This document shows, piece after piece, positions 53,340-61,491 of a stretch of 64,000 nucleotides of DNA. Below the pieces are notes generated by a model that worked only from the letters and a program-made list of their open reading frames with translations, was not told the origin of the DNA and did no database searches. Both the position numbers and the translations under genes were made by a program. Source of the DNA: CBDDKZ01 sp965230415 (lineage in GTDB: Bacteria; Bacteroidota; Bacteroidia; Cytophagales; JAAEPT01). The first letter of the stretch is position 1. The number at the start of each line of letters is the position of its first letter. The stretch is from assembly GCA_965230415.1 (NCBI GenBank), contig CBDDKZ010000005.1:4464001-4528000 (forward strand). The letters are read 5' to 3'.

Positions 53340-53714
53340 CTAATTGATCCTTTCTATATCATTTTTGAAGCGTTCGGTTAAATCGTTTGTAAACGAATTG
53401 ATGATTTTTTGTTCTTCAGCATCAATTCCCGATGAGGCATTCGCAACGTGAGTCATTACATCTATAAAGTCCTTGTATTCTGGTGTAGGGCCATATTCAG
53501 CACAATAGTCAATTACCTTTTTATAAACCATGTCTATGTCATTGTTGTGATCTTTTTCATAGTTAAAAGACCATTCAACATCTTTTGCCCAAGGGTGATT
53601 TCCCAGCAATTTATGTAATGCTTCTATTTCTTCGTCTTGAATTATACCATCGGCTTTTGCCAGTACATAAAGTAATTCTCCAAAAGTTTCGTAAAGTTTG
53701 TCCAGTTTGTTCAT
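53340..53714 (-). CDS. TerB-like small helical protein
   Basis: The 124-residue all-helical protein has 'LLYVLAKADGIIQDEEIEALHKLL' in the first half and 'HVANASSGIDAEEQKIINSF' in the second. These are two copies of the acidic DGxxxxEE pattern of TerB-family proteins, which may bind metal. No tellurite genes are nearby. It follows the nucleotidyltransferase-like/methyltransferase fusion by 23 bases on the same strand. Confidence 0.65.
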   Translation of the reverse strand: MNKLDKLYETFGELLYVLAKADGIIQDEEIEALHKLLGNHPWAKDVEWSFNYEKDHNNDIDMVYKKVIDYCAEYGPTPEYKDFIDVMTHVANASSGIDAEEQKIINSFTNDLTERFKNDIERIN

Positions 53715-53737
53715 GTTATTTTGGGTAAGGATATTTG

Positions 53738-55324
53738 TTATATTTTTTCGGCTACAATTAAAGCATTAGTAGGAGGGAAATCCACCTTTTTTAGCATTTC
53801 TTGATCGGCAAACAGGGCTACTTTTCCCCTCCATCTGTTTTCAACAATCCATGGATTTTGATAATCGTGTGAAGCCGATCCAATACGAAAACCTGCTTTT
53901 TTGAGTGCAACTTCCCAATCGGATATACTCCAAAAGCAAAAACGCTCGTGCATTTCGCTGTACCAATTGTCTGTATAGTCTTTTGTTAGCATAAAATCTG
54001 CTGCATCCCTGAATTTTAAGGAAATTACATTTCCTTCTTTATTATCAATTACTTCAAAAACTATGCCGTCTTCTTCTTCCCTTCGAAAATCCCGGGCAAA
54101 CCTTAGGAAGGTAGAAAATGTAGATAATTGATCAATGTGCTTTTTTAATGCTTCATTACTTTCAAATTCTTTATAAACGTTGTCGTTTGAGCCATCTTTG
54201 TCGTTTAATTTCATAAATAGTTGCTGTTCCCCGTTTTGTGGACCTATTACGTCTCTATTGATCCATACGCCACCAGGGTTCAATTCCTCATAGCGATTTG
54301 CAATGAAATTCAATAAGTCACCGCGGCCGCCATATGACTCTATTTCATGGGTCAGTGATGAACAATGTATCGTGTGCATACTTGATTTGGAAAAGACAAG
54401 GCCGGTTACAGCGTTTTTCATGGCAAAGAATACATAAGGATTTTTAAACTCGTTGTTGCTTTTGCGTTGTTCACAAATGTCATGAAGCTGTCTTGTGAGC
54501 TCGATTCCATAAAAAGTAGCTTCACTGAGTTTAGGGTCAGAAGCGGCTAATTTAATCCAGGAACCTACCGCGCAACCAATATCACCGATGTTACCGCACT
54601 TGATGAATGGTGCTGTTTCTTTGTACTTAATTTCAGCAATTTCGTCCATTTGCCTTACATAAGCATTATAATCCCTGGATTCGGTAATGTCCCCGTCCTC
54701 TCCAACGATAGGGTCCAATAGTAGTTTTTTTACTTTAGACCCCAGTTGATAATTGTTCCAAAGGTTGATCGTTGAACTATGAATATTTTTCAGTAGCTCG
54801 ATGTCTGTATTCCAATTTACCGATTCTGCAATTTTAGTTACATAATACCAGGGATGAGGCGTGTGAAATTCATCATTCGAATTTGGGATCAATTCGGCCG
54901 GTAAGATTTTGAAACCACTATTTTTATATAGATGACGTACGGCGGTAGAACAAATGACGACACAATTGGCCGGCGAAAGGTCAATCTTTCCATCACTCTG
55001 GTGTTTGATGGACTGTATGGTATAATTGGCAAAATCTTCCAGATAACCCACGTCATTGATGCCATATATAAGACTTTTCATTGCGAGGTCTCTTGAGAAT
55101 TCCTGCAGCATTATGGCACGTTGGTGAAAAGCAAGCGGGTTTCGCTTTGTATTGGAGTGATTTGCTGATGTAACGGCAAAAATCAGTTGATTGAAACCAG
55201 TATCAACAGGTACTGGCTCACCGCTGTCATCAGTGATGTTTTCGTTATTGTGCAGAATGCTTAACAAGTACTTGAATTGGAATTCTGTCATTAAATGATG
55301 CCTTCCGGGAAATAATAAGTACAT
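53738..55324 (-). CDS. Fusion: nucleotidyltransferase-like N-domain plus SAM methyltransferase
   Basis: This is a 528-residue protein. The first ~180 residues open with 'LLFPGRHHLMTEFQFKYLLSIL' and contain 'FAVTSANHSNTKRNPLAFHQRAIMLQ', resembling the GRxxxxHxGH and RNP regions of NMN-adenylyltransferase-type enzymes, though the motif is not exact. From ~245 there is a methyltransferase-like core ('KCGNIGDIGCAVGSWIKLA', 'FYGIELTRQLHDIC', 'ELNPGGVWINRDVIGP') followed by a C-terminal region with 'FCFWSISDWEVALKKAGF'. I do not know the function; nucleotide or RNA metabolism is only a guess. The gene stands at the start of a minus-strand pair with the TerB-like gene. Confidence 0.55.
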   Translation of the reverse strand: MYLLFPGRHHLMTEFQFKYLLSILHNNENITDDSGEPVPVDTGFNQLIFAVTSANHSNTKRNPLAFHQRAIMLQEFSRDLAMKSLIYGINDVGYLEDFANYTIQSIKHQSDGKIDLSPANCVVICSTAVRHLYKNSGFKILPAELIPNSNDEFHTPHPWYYVTKIAESVNWNTDIELLKNIHSSTINLWNNYQLGSKVKKLLLDPIVGEDGDITESRDYNAYVRQMDEIAEIKYKETAPFIKCGNIGDIGCAVGSWIKLAASDPKLSEATFYGIELTRQLHDICEQRKSNNEFKNPYVFFAMKNAVTGLVFSKSSMHTIHCSSLTHEIESYGGRGDLLNFIANRYEELNPGGVWINRDVIGPQNGEQQLFMKLNDKDGSNDNVYKEFESNEALKKHIDQLSTFSTFLRFARDFRREEEDGIVFEVIDNKEGNVISLKFRDAADFMLTKDYTDNWYSEMHERFCFWSISDWEVALKKAGFRIGSASHDYQNPWIVENRWRGKVALFADQEMLKKVDFPPTNALIVAEKI

Positions 55325-55389
55325 AGTTTTTTTACACCAATTTACGAATTTAGTTTAATGTCAATGTATTGGACAATGTTAATATAATG

Positions 55390-55419
55390 AAAAAGGAAGT
55401 GTGAAGGCACTTCCTTTTT
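55390..55419 (-). terminator. Terminator downstream of the YiaAB gene
   Basis: AAAAGGAAGTG (55391-55401) pairs with CACTTCCTTTTT (55408-55419) around a 6-base loop, with A/T runs that serve as U-tract on either strand. It lies 30 bases after the stop of the minus-strand YiaAB-like gene. Confidence 0.75.
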
Positions 55420-55448
55420 ACGACTGGTTGGTATATGTAGAATAGAAA

Positions 55449-55883
55449 TTATTCCACAGCGGCTAGTATGTTGTCTCTGGTGTTTTTTTGAACGGCGATC
55501 ACTGCAAAAAGAGCCAGCAGAAAGGAAATTCCGAAAAACCCTTTTTCTGATAAGAGGAGATCTGCGTTCCATAAACCAATGGTGAGTAGCATTATTGACA
55601 TAATAGTACATGCCCAGCTTAAGCCGTAATAAATAGGCGTAACAGCAATACCTTCCATTTTATCCCTTACACTTTTTTGAAGAGAAATGGCAGAAAATAA
55701 ACCGAACATAAGAACAGTGAAATAAAACCCTTTTTCGCTTATCCACATACTGGCATTATATAGCCCTATGCAAAAAGAAGCTATCCCGGCTATTAATGCA
55801 ATCCAGGAACCGGCCACGAAGGCAGCTGATGGTTTGTTTTGACCTTTGAATTCTTCATTTACGCTTTTTGATACCTCTGTCAT
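55449..55883 (-). CDS. YiaA/YiaB-type inner-membrane protein
   Basis: About 144 residues from the ATG at 55883 (an ATG eight codons upstream at 55907 is also possible). It has two copies of the two-helix yiaAB domain, 'AAFVAGSWIALIAGIASFCIGLYNASMWISEKGFYFTVLMFGLF' and 'SWACTIMSIMLLTIGLWNADLLLSEKGFFGISFLLALFAVIAVQKNTRDN'. Four membrane segments are expected. The function is unknown; the family is widespread and not tied to one pathway. Confidence 0.88.
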   Translation of the reverse strand: MTEVSKSVNEEFKGQNKPSAAFVAGSWIALIAGIASFCIGLYNASMWISEKGFYFTVLMFGLFSAISLQKSVRDKMEGIAVTPIYYGLSWACTIMSIMLLTIGLWNADLLLSEKGFFGISFLLALFAVIAVQKNTRDNILAAVE

Positions 55884-56111
55884 GATCTTAAATTTTAGGT
55901 TAGACATTGATTTATCTTCGCAGGCTAAGTTGGGGGTTTATCTTTTTGTAAAGGAATCGAAAATTACGAATAACTGACTTTATTAAATTAAGTGAAATCA
56001 TTTTATTATTAGTTAAACGCATATTTTAGTTTATAAAAAGGACTTTAATAAAGTAGGGTTAGGAAAAAAAATCAACCGTTTTTTTCAGTTTATAAAAACA
56101 GCTGTTTTAAT

Positions 56112-56119
56112 TATCTTTG
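56112..56119 (+). promoter_or_regulatory. -7 element for the T9SS protein at 56138
   Basis: TATCTTTG is an exact TAnnTTTG match, 19 bases before the ATG. The TTG at 56117 overlaps this element and so cannot be the true start codon. Confidence 0.55.
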
Positions 56120-56137
56120 TCAAAAAGAATCCACACA

Positions 56138-57256
56138 ATGAAACAACTATTAGTCACCCTGGTCATTTTAACAATTAACGGGGTTCAATTGGTGAAGGCC
56201 ACAACAGAGCCTAATGCAGGAGTAAACCAATTTATTTGTAATGCGATACAGGTCTATTTAAATGCCAATGAACCGGAGGCGTGGGAAACAGGAATCTGGA
56301 CAAGTAGTGGAAGCGGAAGCTTTGAAGATGCAAATAAATCCAACACTGTTTATTATCCGAGCAATGATGATAAAACGGCGGGAAGTGTAGCTCTAACATG
56401 GACAATAAATTGTGATACTTGCGAATCTAAGTCTGATGATATGTTGGCAAGTTTTGGCGAGATCTACGACCCCGAAATAAGCGTTTTTGGTGATTCGGTT
56501 TGTCACCTGGGCAGCGGAGAAGTGCGTGTGACTTTTGACAACCCTGATGATATTGATATCAGTCTTAATTGGTACCTAAATGGAGAACTTATCGATTCGG
56601 CAACAGAAGATATGACCAGAGAATTTATAAATCTCGGCCAGTCTATATCTGTGAAAGTGGAGTTAATAAGTAATTACAGGTGTTTTACGACAGTTCCTCC
56701 CTCCGATGAAGTAGGCGTTCATGTCTTACCTGAACCCGTAGCCATAATTAGCCCTGATAATGAAATACCTGTGGAGCTTACCGCTATTTATACTGCGGGA
56801 GAACCACAATGGTATATTTTACAGAGTGATGTATTTGAATACATTACTATTGCAGATAAATTCAGACCTTGTGAACCAGGTTCTTACTTGTTGAGGGTTA
56901 CAAATCCGCTGCAATGTGCAGATTCAGCATTGATAACAATTACGGAAGAACAAGCGCAAGGTAATGAATGTGTTAGCGCCATTATTAATGATGTATTGAT
57001 CAGTGAGTTGGAGGTATTTCCAAATCCTGCTCGGGATTTTGCCAGGCTCAACTTTCAAAGTATTGTTACCGATAAAATAGCACTGGGAATTTATGATTTA
57101 CAGGGTCGGGAGTTTATTAAAAAGCAAAGTTTTGAAATAGATCCTGGAAAAAACACCATTCATCTGGATCTGGAAGAACTTGATGCAGGCGTTTACGTTA
57201 TCAGAATAGAGCATCGTTCAAACCATGTCCGGGACCTGATCCAGGTTTTAGATTAG
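56138..57256 (+). CDS. Exported protein with T9SS sorting domain
   Basis: The 372-residue protein starts at the ATG at 56138, just after a -7 promoter element. It has signal peptide 'LTINGVQLVKA' and a beta-rich first module ('VNQFICNAIQVYLNANEPEAWETGIWTSSGSGSFEDANKSN'). Two Ig-like modules follow, with Cys pairs ('CDTCESKSDD', 'CFTTVPPS'). The C-terminal sorting domain is 'LEVFPNPARDFARLNFQS...LQGREFIKKQSF...LDAGVYVIRIEHRSN'. It is surface or secreted cargo of unknown function. Confidence 0.8.
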   Translation: MKQLLVTLVILTINGVQLVKATTEPNAGVNQFICNAIQVYLNANEPEAWETGIWTSSGSGSFEDANKSNTVYYPSNDDKTAGSVALTWTINCDTCESKSDDMLASFGEIYDPEISVFGDSVCHLGSGEVRVTFDNPDDIDISLNWYLNGELIDSATEDMTREFINLGQSISVKVELISNYRCFTTVPPSDEVGVHVLPEPVAIISPDNEIPVELTAIYTAGEPQWYILQSDVFEYITIADKFRPCEPGSYLLRVTNPLQCADSALITITEEQAQGNECVSAIINDVLISELEVFPNPARDFARLNFQSIVTDKIALGIYDLQGREFIKKQSFEIDPGKNTIHLDLEELDAGVYVIRIEHRSNHVRDLIQVLD

Positions 57257-57311
57257 ATAGCAGTTGATTAATCAGCCGGTTTGATGTGTTTATAAGTAAA
57301 ATTAGTTTTTC

Positions 57312-57340
57312 TTACGTAGAAAGTTACGTATATTTACGTA
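57312..57340 (+). promoter_or_regulatory. Three TTACGTA repeats upstream of the cNMP-PlsC gene
   Basis: TTACGTA occurs at 57312, 57324 and 57334, each containing the palindrome TACGTA, within 29 bases and ending 16 bases before the ATG at 57356. A tandem array this close to a start suggests an operator. The regulator is unknown. Confidence 0.4.
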
Positions 57341-57355
57341 GTTATTTTGATAGGG

Positions 57356-59302
57356 ATGAATAAATACCTAATTGAAGTTGAATCTGTTCAGGTCAACAAA
57401 TTGATGAAGAAGGCCAAGGTTTACAGTTTTCTTCAGGGTGAAACGATAATTAGACAGTATGCTCGAGCCAGTAGGCTGTGTTTGTTGATTGAAGGGGAAG
57501 TAGGGTTTTATTTCAGCGACAATCTACATGTAGATGAGTTGAGAATAGGGAAGAGCAGTGAAAAACATACTCCTTTTGGCCTGGGAGCTTTGAGTGAGTT
57601 GGACCATAACAGCACAACTGTTAAGGTTGAAAGTCCATCGGCCAGCGTTTTGATGTGGACCACTGATGATTTGCAAGAAATCTTTGAGGGGCCCTATGAA
57701 TATGCGGCTGAATTCCTGAATTTTCTAAATCAGAATGCACACAAGCTAATAGTTACATCTGCAGACTTATTGGTTTCCCAGTCGCTGTATACCAAAAAAG
57801 AAAAAGATTATATTACTACACATTGGTACGAACGAGCACCGCAACACGACGTGACCGATACGATGTTACACTTAATGTGTGCACCTTTTTTTGAAGGTTT
57901 TGATGAAAAGGTATTTCGTTTTCTATCTGAAGAGGTGGAACGTCGTCAATATAAATCAGGTGATGTTATTTTTACACAAGATAAACCGACTTCAGGTATT
58001 AATATTTTGGTAAAAGGTGAGGTGGAATTTTGCCGCACAAGTACTAATAATGGAAGTACGCACGTTGTTTTTTACAGAGCTGTTTCCACTCCGGGTTATA
58101 TTATTGGCTCATCCGGAATATTGGATAAAAAAGCATTCAATAGTGCTATTGTTAAAAAGGAAACTATTCTTCTTCATATTCCATTGAGAAAAGTAGAAGC
58201 GTTAAGAAAGAGTGATACTGTTTTTTCGCTAAAGCTGCAACAACGTGTGTTATGGCTCATTAATAATGAATTGCGAGCTGTTCGTGCCCGTATGGTGACG
58301 ACGCTCTATAAAGAGGAGGTGGAAGCAGTTAGTAGTTTTATAGATGGGAATAAAGCACATTTGTCTATCGACTCCGGACTGCACGCCGTACCACATTTGT
58401 TAAAGCACCCTCTAACGCAGCAGCAAGCTTTTGACTTGTTGCATGATCTGGAGCTTAAAGGAGAAGGGAGGGAGCGAAATCTCGCATCCCTGTGTCTTGA
58501 TAATTTGCATGAAACGCGGCGCGAAATGTCTTTTTTTAAGGGATTAAATAAGGTTTATCAAGCAGTTGTACAAGCTCCCAGGCAATATGATCCCAAATCA
58601 ATTCAGGAATTAAGTATATCCAGGTCTAAAGAACTTTTTACTAATGTAAGTATAGAAGTCTATGGATATCAAAATCTACCAGAAGATTCCGGACACATAT
58701 TTATTTATAATCATTTATTAAATCACCCTTATTATACACTGCCTAATAATTTTCAAATAACACTCGATTCCCATTTCTTAAATACTTTGATTTATGAACG
58801 TTATGGTATTCCTAATGTGAGGATGGTACGCATAGGCAAAGACGCGGAATTTGCACATCAGGAGTATTACGAACGTTTTGGGTTTATAAATGTGCATACC
58901 CAGGAATCGGAACAGGTTCAAGAATCCAAAGAAGAAATTGAAAAAAGGCGAAAACAATGGCTTCTAACGCTGGAAAAAAGCCTTGGAGAAGGTCAGAATC
59001 TGATCATAAGTCCTGAAGGTACGTCTTATCCCACTGAACTTTCTCCTGGGAAATTTAAGTCGGGAACCTTCCATATGGCTATGAAAATGAAGCGAGAGCC
59101 TTTGATTGTTCCAGTTGTTCTGGTTAATTTTGACAAAAGAGTGAAAAATAACGTTTTCGCTTGTAAAATCGGGAAGCCCTTTAGAATAAGTGAAGAATTA
59201 GAAATGTCCGGGCTCGATTTAAGAACATACCTTGACCAATACCAACAACAGTATAAAGAAGCTGTTAGTCAGCTGGCACATCAAACAAGTAAAGAAGTAT
59301 AG
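57356..59302 (+). CDS. Fusion: two cNMP-binding domains plus PlsC-type acyltransferase
   Basis: The protein has 648 residues from the ATG at 57356. Two cyclic-nucleotide-binding-like domains occupy ~15-125 ('FLQGETIIRQYARASRLCLLIEGEVGFYF') and ~175-295 ('YKSGDVIFTQDKPTSGINILVKGEVEF'). A helical linker follows, then a PlsC-like domain from ~430 ('HIFIYNHLLNHPYYTLPNN', then 'NLIISPEGTSYPTELSPGKFKSGTFHMAM'). The acyltransferase motif III equivalent (PEGT) is clear, but the first NHxxxxD motif lacks the Asp, so activity needs testing. The role would be ligand-controlled acylation of a lipid. The SGNH hydrolase follows after one base. Confidence 0.8.
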   Translation: MNKYLIEVESVQVNKLMKKAKVYSFLQGETIIRQYARASRLCLLIEGEVGFYFSDNLHVDELRIGKSSEKHTPFGLGALSELDHNSTTVKVESPSASVLMWTTDDLQEIFEGPYEYAAEFLNFLNQNAHKLIVTSADLLVSQSLYTKKEKDYITTHWYERAPQHDVTDTMLHLMCAPFFEGFDEKVFRFLSEEVERRQYKSGDVIFTQDKPTSGINILVKGEVEFCRTSTNNGSTHVVFYRAVSTPGYIIGSSGILDKKAFNSAIVKKETILLHIPLRKVEALRKSDTVFSLKLQQRVLWLINNELRAVRARMVTTLYKEEVEAVSSFIDGNKAHLSIDSGLHAVPHLLKHPLTQQQAFDLLHDLELKGEGRERNLASLCLDNLHETRREMSFFKGLNKVYQAVVQAPRQYDPKSIQELSISRSKELFTNVSIEVYGYQNLPEDSGHIFIYNHLLNHPYYTLPNNFQITLDSHFLNTLIYERYGIPNVRMVRIGKDAEFAHQEYYERFGFINVHTQESEQVQESKEEIEKRRKQWLLTLEKSLGEGQNLIISPEGTSYPTELSPGKFKSGTFHMAMKMKREPLIVPVVLVNFDKRVKNNVFACKIGKPFRISEELEMSGLDLRTYLDQYQQQYKEAVSQLAHQTSKEV

Positions 59303-59303
59303 A

Positions 59304-59915
59304 ATGAGTACAATTTTATTGAATTTGGAGGAGTTTGAAGGAGAGGTTCAGGCATTGGGGAATCAATTAAGCGGTAAGAGCTGGACGGGTAATGAGACGG
59401 TTTTTTATGGGAGTTCAACTATCAGACTTTGGGAGCGAATAGCTCAGGACTTATCCCCGCTGAATTGTGTTAATTGTGGTTTTGGAGGGTCAACATATGC
59501 ACTTTGCAATTATTATTTCGATCGTATATTTGAGGACAGTAAGGCAGGAGCGTTTGTACTTTATGCAGGCGATAATGATGTGGAATTAGGCTATTCTGTC
59601 GAGGAGATAAGTCGTAGTTGTGAGTCTGTTATAAGGAAAATTCGAGCACTCAACGGTCATACGCAAATTACTGTGGTATCAATAAAACCAAGTCCAATTC
59701 GTGCTCATCTTAATAGTATCATCGATGATACTAACAAAGGTTTGAAGCGTATGGCGCTGGAATACGACTGTCAATGGCTGGAAACCAATCAATCCATGCA
59801 CGACTATACTAAATTAGAACGCTTATTTGTGGATGATATGCTTCATTTGAACGATAATGGGTATGAGCTTTGGACTCAGTTGTTTAGAGAACATTTCAAA
59901 TTGTCTGATGTTTGA
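59304..59915 (+). CDS. SGNH/GDSL-family hydrolase
   Basis: The 203-residue protein starts at the ATG at 59304, one base after the acyltransferase stop; a longer frame starts inside that gene. The four blocks are 'VFYGSSTIRLW' (nucleophile Ser), 'NCGFGGSTY' (Gly), 'YAGDNDVE' (Asn) and 'FVDDMLHLNDNGY' (Asp/His). No signal peptide is present, so it acts in the cytoplasm. Close coupling with the PlsC-type fusion suggests a linked ester or lipid reaction. Confidence 0.87.
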   Translation: MSTILLNLEEFEGEVQALGNQLSGKSWTGNETVFYGSSTIRLWERIAQDLSPLNCVNCGFGGSTYALCNYYFDRIFEDSKAGAFVLYAGDNDVELGYSVEEISRSCESVIRKIRALNGHTQITVVSIKPSPIRAHLNSIIDDTNKGLKRMALEYDCQWLETNQSMHDYTKLERLFVDDMLHLNDNGYELWTQLFREHFKLSDV

Positions 59916-60055
59916 TAATATCTTGAGGTAACAATCGTTGATCTATAAAGTTTATATATTTTAAGTTATATTGCTTAAAGCCTGTATGGCATTATTATTG
60001 CATACTTAATTCGTTTCAATAACAGTTTATTAGCAGTCGTTTTAAATTTTAGTAT

Positions 60056-60415
60056 ATGAATAAGATGAAGTTATTAATAGGGATCTTAGCTTTTACAGGC
60101 TTATCAACGCTTTCAAAAGCCACTAATTTTCAAAACAACTCAGATGGAGTTGAGGTGATCCATCAAAAACATGTTTCAATTCGTCCGAATCAGAAGGCAC
60201 AAATAAAACAGGTGTTTTTGCAGGGAGATCTTAGGGTAAAAGATGCCCGTAAAAAAATTGAAATGGCAAAAAAAGACCTGGAACAAAGGTATGAGAGGCA
60301 ACTTGTAAGTGCGGAGGTTTATTACCATGAAAAGAAGAAAATACAAATAGCCGAACGCGTTACTACCGAATTGGAAGAAAGGCTAGCTCCTCTTATGACG
60401 GGATTTAAGGAATAG
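60056..60415 (+). CDS. Small exported coiled-coil protein, function unknown
   Basis: This 119-residue protein has signal peptide 'LAFTGLSTLSKA'. The mature part, 'IRPNQKAQIKQVFLQGDLRVKDARKKIEMAKKDLEQRYERQLVSAEVYYHEKKKIQIAERVTTELEERL', is one long amphipathic helix pair. The layout is like Spy/CpxP-type periplasmic chaperones, but the LTxxQ motif is not present. Only weak regulatory sequence surrounds it. Confidence 0.6.
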   Translation: MNKMKLLIGILAFTGLSTLSKATNFQNNSDGVEVIHQKHVSIRPNQKAQIKQVFLQGDLRVKDARKKIEMAKKDLEQRYERQLVSAEVYYHEKKKIQIAERVTTELEERLAPLMTGFKE

Positions 60416-60521
60416 GGATCTCTGGATTCACCTTGTGTTTATTCACTCAAAAATAGCGTGTTAATTTGCATTCGCTGTTTCAACCGATCTCTATACCTTT
60501 TCAATTAGTTGCTCATAAGGT

Positions 60522-60722
60522 TCAGGCTTCCTCTATCAGCCATTGAATAATGGTAAAAAAGTGGTTCTTATCTGAATAGTAATTATAGCGATTGTCTTCA
60601 CTAGTTGAGTCGTATTTCCATGTTTCCGGATCGATGCAATCGCTGATTTTCATGCTGTGTGTGCCTGAGATTTTGCCATCAAAAAGAGCTTCATCCTGGC
60701 CGAACTTTGAATATACTACACT
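60522..60722 (-). pseudogene. Open 66-codon stretch, possible gene remnant
   Basis: In the 357-base gap between 60415 and 60773 one minus-strand frame stays open for 66 codons. It encodes protein-like sequence (e.g. 'DEALFDGKISGTH', 'WKYDSTSEDNRYNYY', 'HFFTIIQWLIEEA'). There is no ATG, GTG or TTG near its beginning and an in-frame TAA lies just upstream. The only ATG is internal and leaves 43 residues. It may be the end of a decayed gene. I do not recognise the family. Confidence 0.3.
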
Positions 60723-60772
60723 TTAAATGATGTAATTGATTAGTTATTTCTGGCTCCGCGTTACTCCAAATT

Positions 60773-61408
60773 TCAAACCTCTTCTTTGAGCTCTTCCAAT
60801 ACAAACGAATTTACTTTAGGTTGTATAAACCACACGCCTACAGGGTAGAACCAGATTAAGAAAAACTCAGCTGCAAAATCAGAAAATGAAGCTTCTTTTT
60901 GTGTTTCAACACTTTTTATAACTTTCGCCGACCAGTACAAGGTATGTATGATACAGAATATACTGAAGAGGTGAGATAAGAAGAATAAACCAAAAAAAAG
61001 AGGATAGTAGAAAAAGAAACCATCGAGATCAGGGGCTTTGTTTGTTAGTGCGCTCTCCATAAAAAGGTCGAATGCCGAAAAAAATATTAAAATGAAAATA
61101 AAAAAATAAGCAGCAGGGAAAAAGAAGAATACTTTGAAACGCGTAGTGTTGAATTTTACCCCTGCCGGTAGTTTATCTTTTAAGCCGATTGTAATTGCCC
61201 AAAACCACATGTAGTGTACAGACTGTATCAGAAGTATAATGAGCATCATATACTTCATGATACCCATCATTTGTAAAGGGTCGGGATTGCCGGATTGTAA
61301 TATGTTTGAAAACATAATACCCATGAAAATAAACTGAAATATAATTGGTAGAATAGTGGTGATGAGAAATAAATGCCAGTGTTTGGCACGCTGTAGTAGG
61401 TGAATCAT
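60773..61408 (-). CDS. Hypothetical membrane protein with four or five helices
   Basis: The 211-residue, Phe-rich protein has hydrophobic segments near 12-35, 50-72, 92-115, 128-155 and 180-200. No family was recognised. The pattern of a short N-terminus, helices in pairs and a positively charged C-terminal end ('QPKVNSFVLEELKEEV') suits a small inner-membrane protein. It follows the WYL-dioxygenase gene on the same strand by 83 bases and may be part of its operon. Confidence 0.65.
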   Translation of the reverse strand: MIHLLQRAKHWHLFLITTILPIIFQFIFMGIMFSNILQSGNPDPLQMMGIMKYMMLIILLIQSVHYMWFWAITIGLKDKLPAGVKFNTTRFKVFFFFPAAYFFIFILIFFSAFDLFMESALTNKAPDLDGFFFYYPLFFGLFFLSHLFSIFCIIHTLYWSAKVIKSVETQKEASFSDFAAEFFLIWFYPVGVWFIQPKVNSFVLEELKEEV

Positions 61409-61491
61409 ATTTTTAATGGTTGATTTTTGGCTATGGTCAGATTCTTGTTTAATAATAGGAAATGTTCACCGGGCTAACAAATCTTAGTAGT

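Noticed and set aside
57312..57340. TTACGTA triplet as a CRISPR or mobile-element repeat
   Set aside because: Units are only 7 bases with spacers of 3-5 bases and no cas or transposase genes; an operator is more likely.
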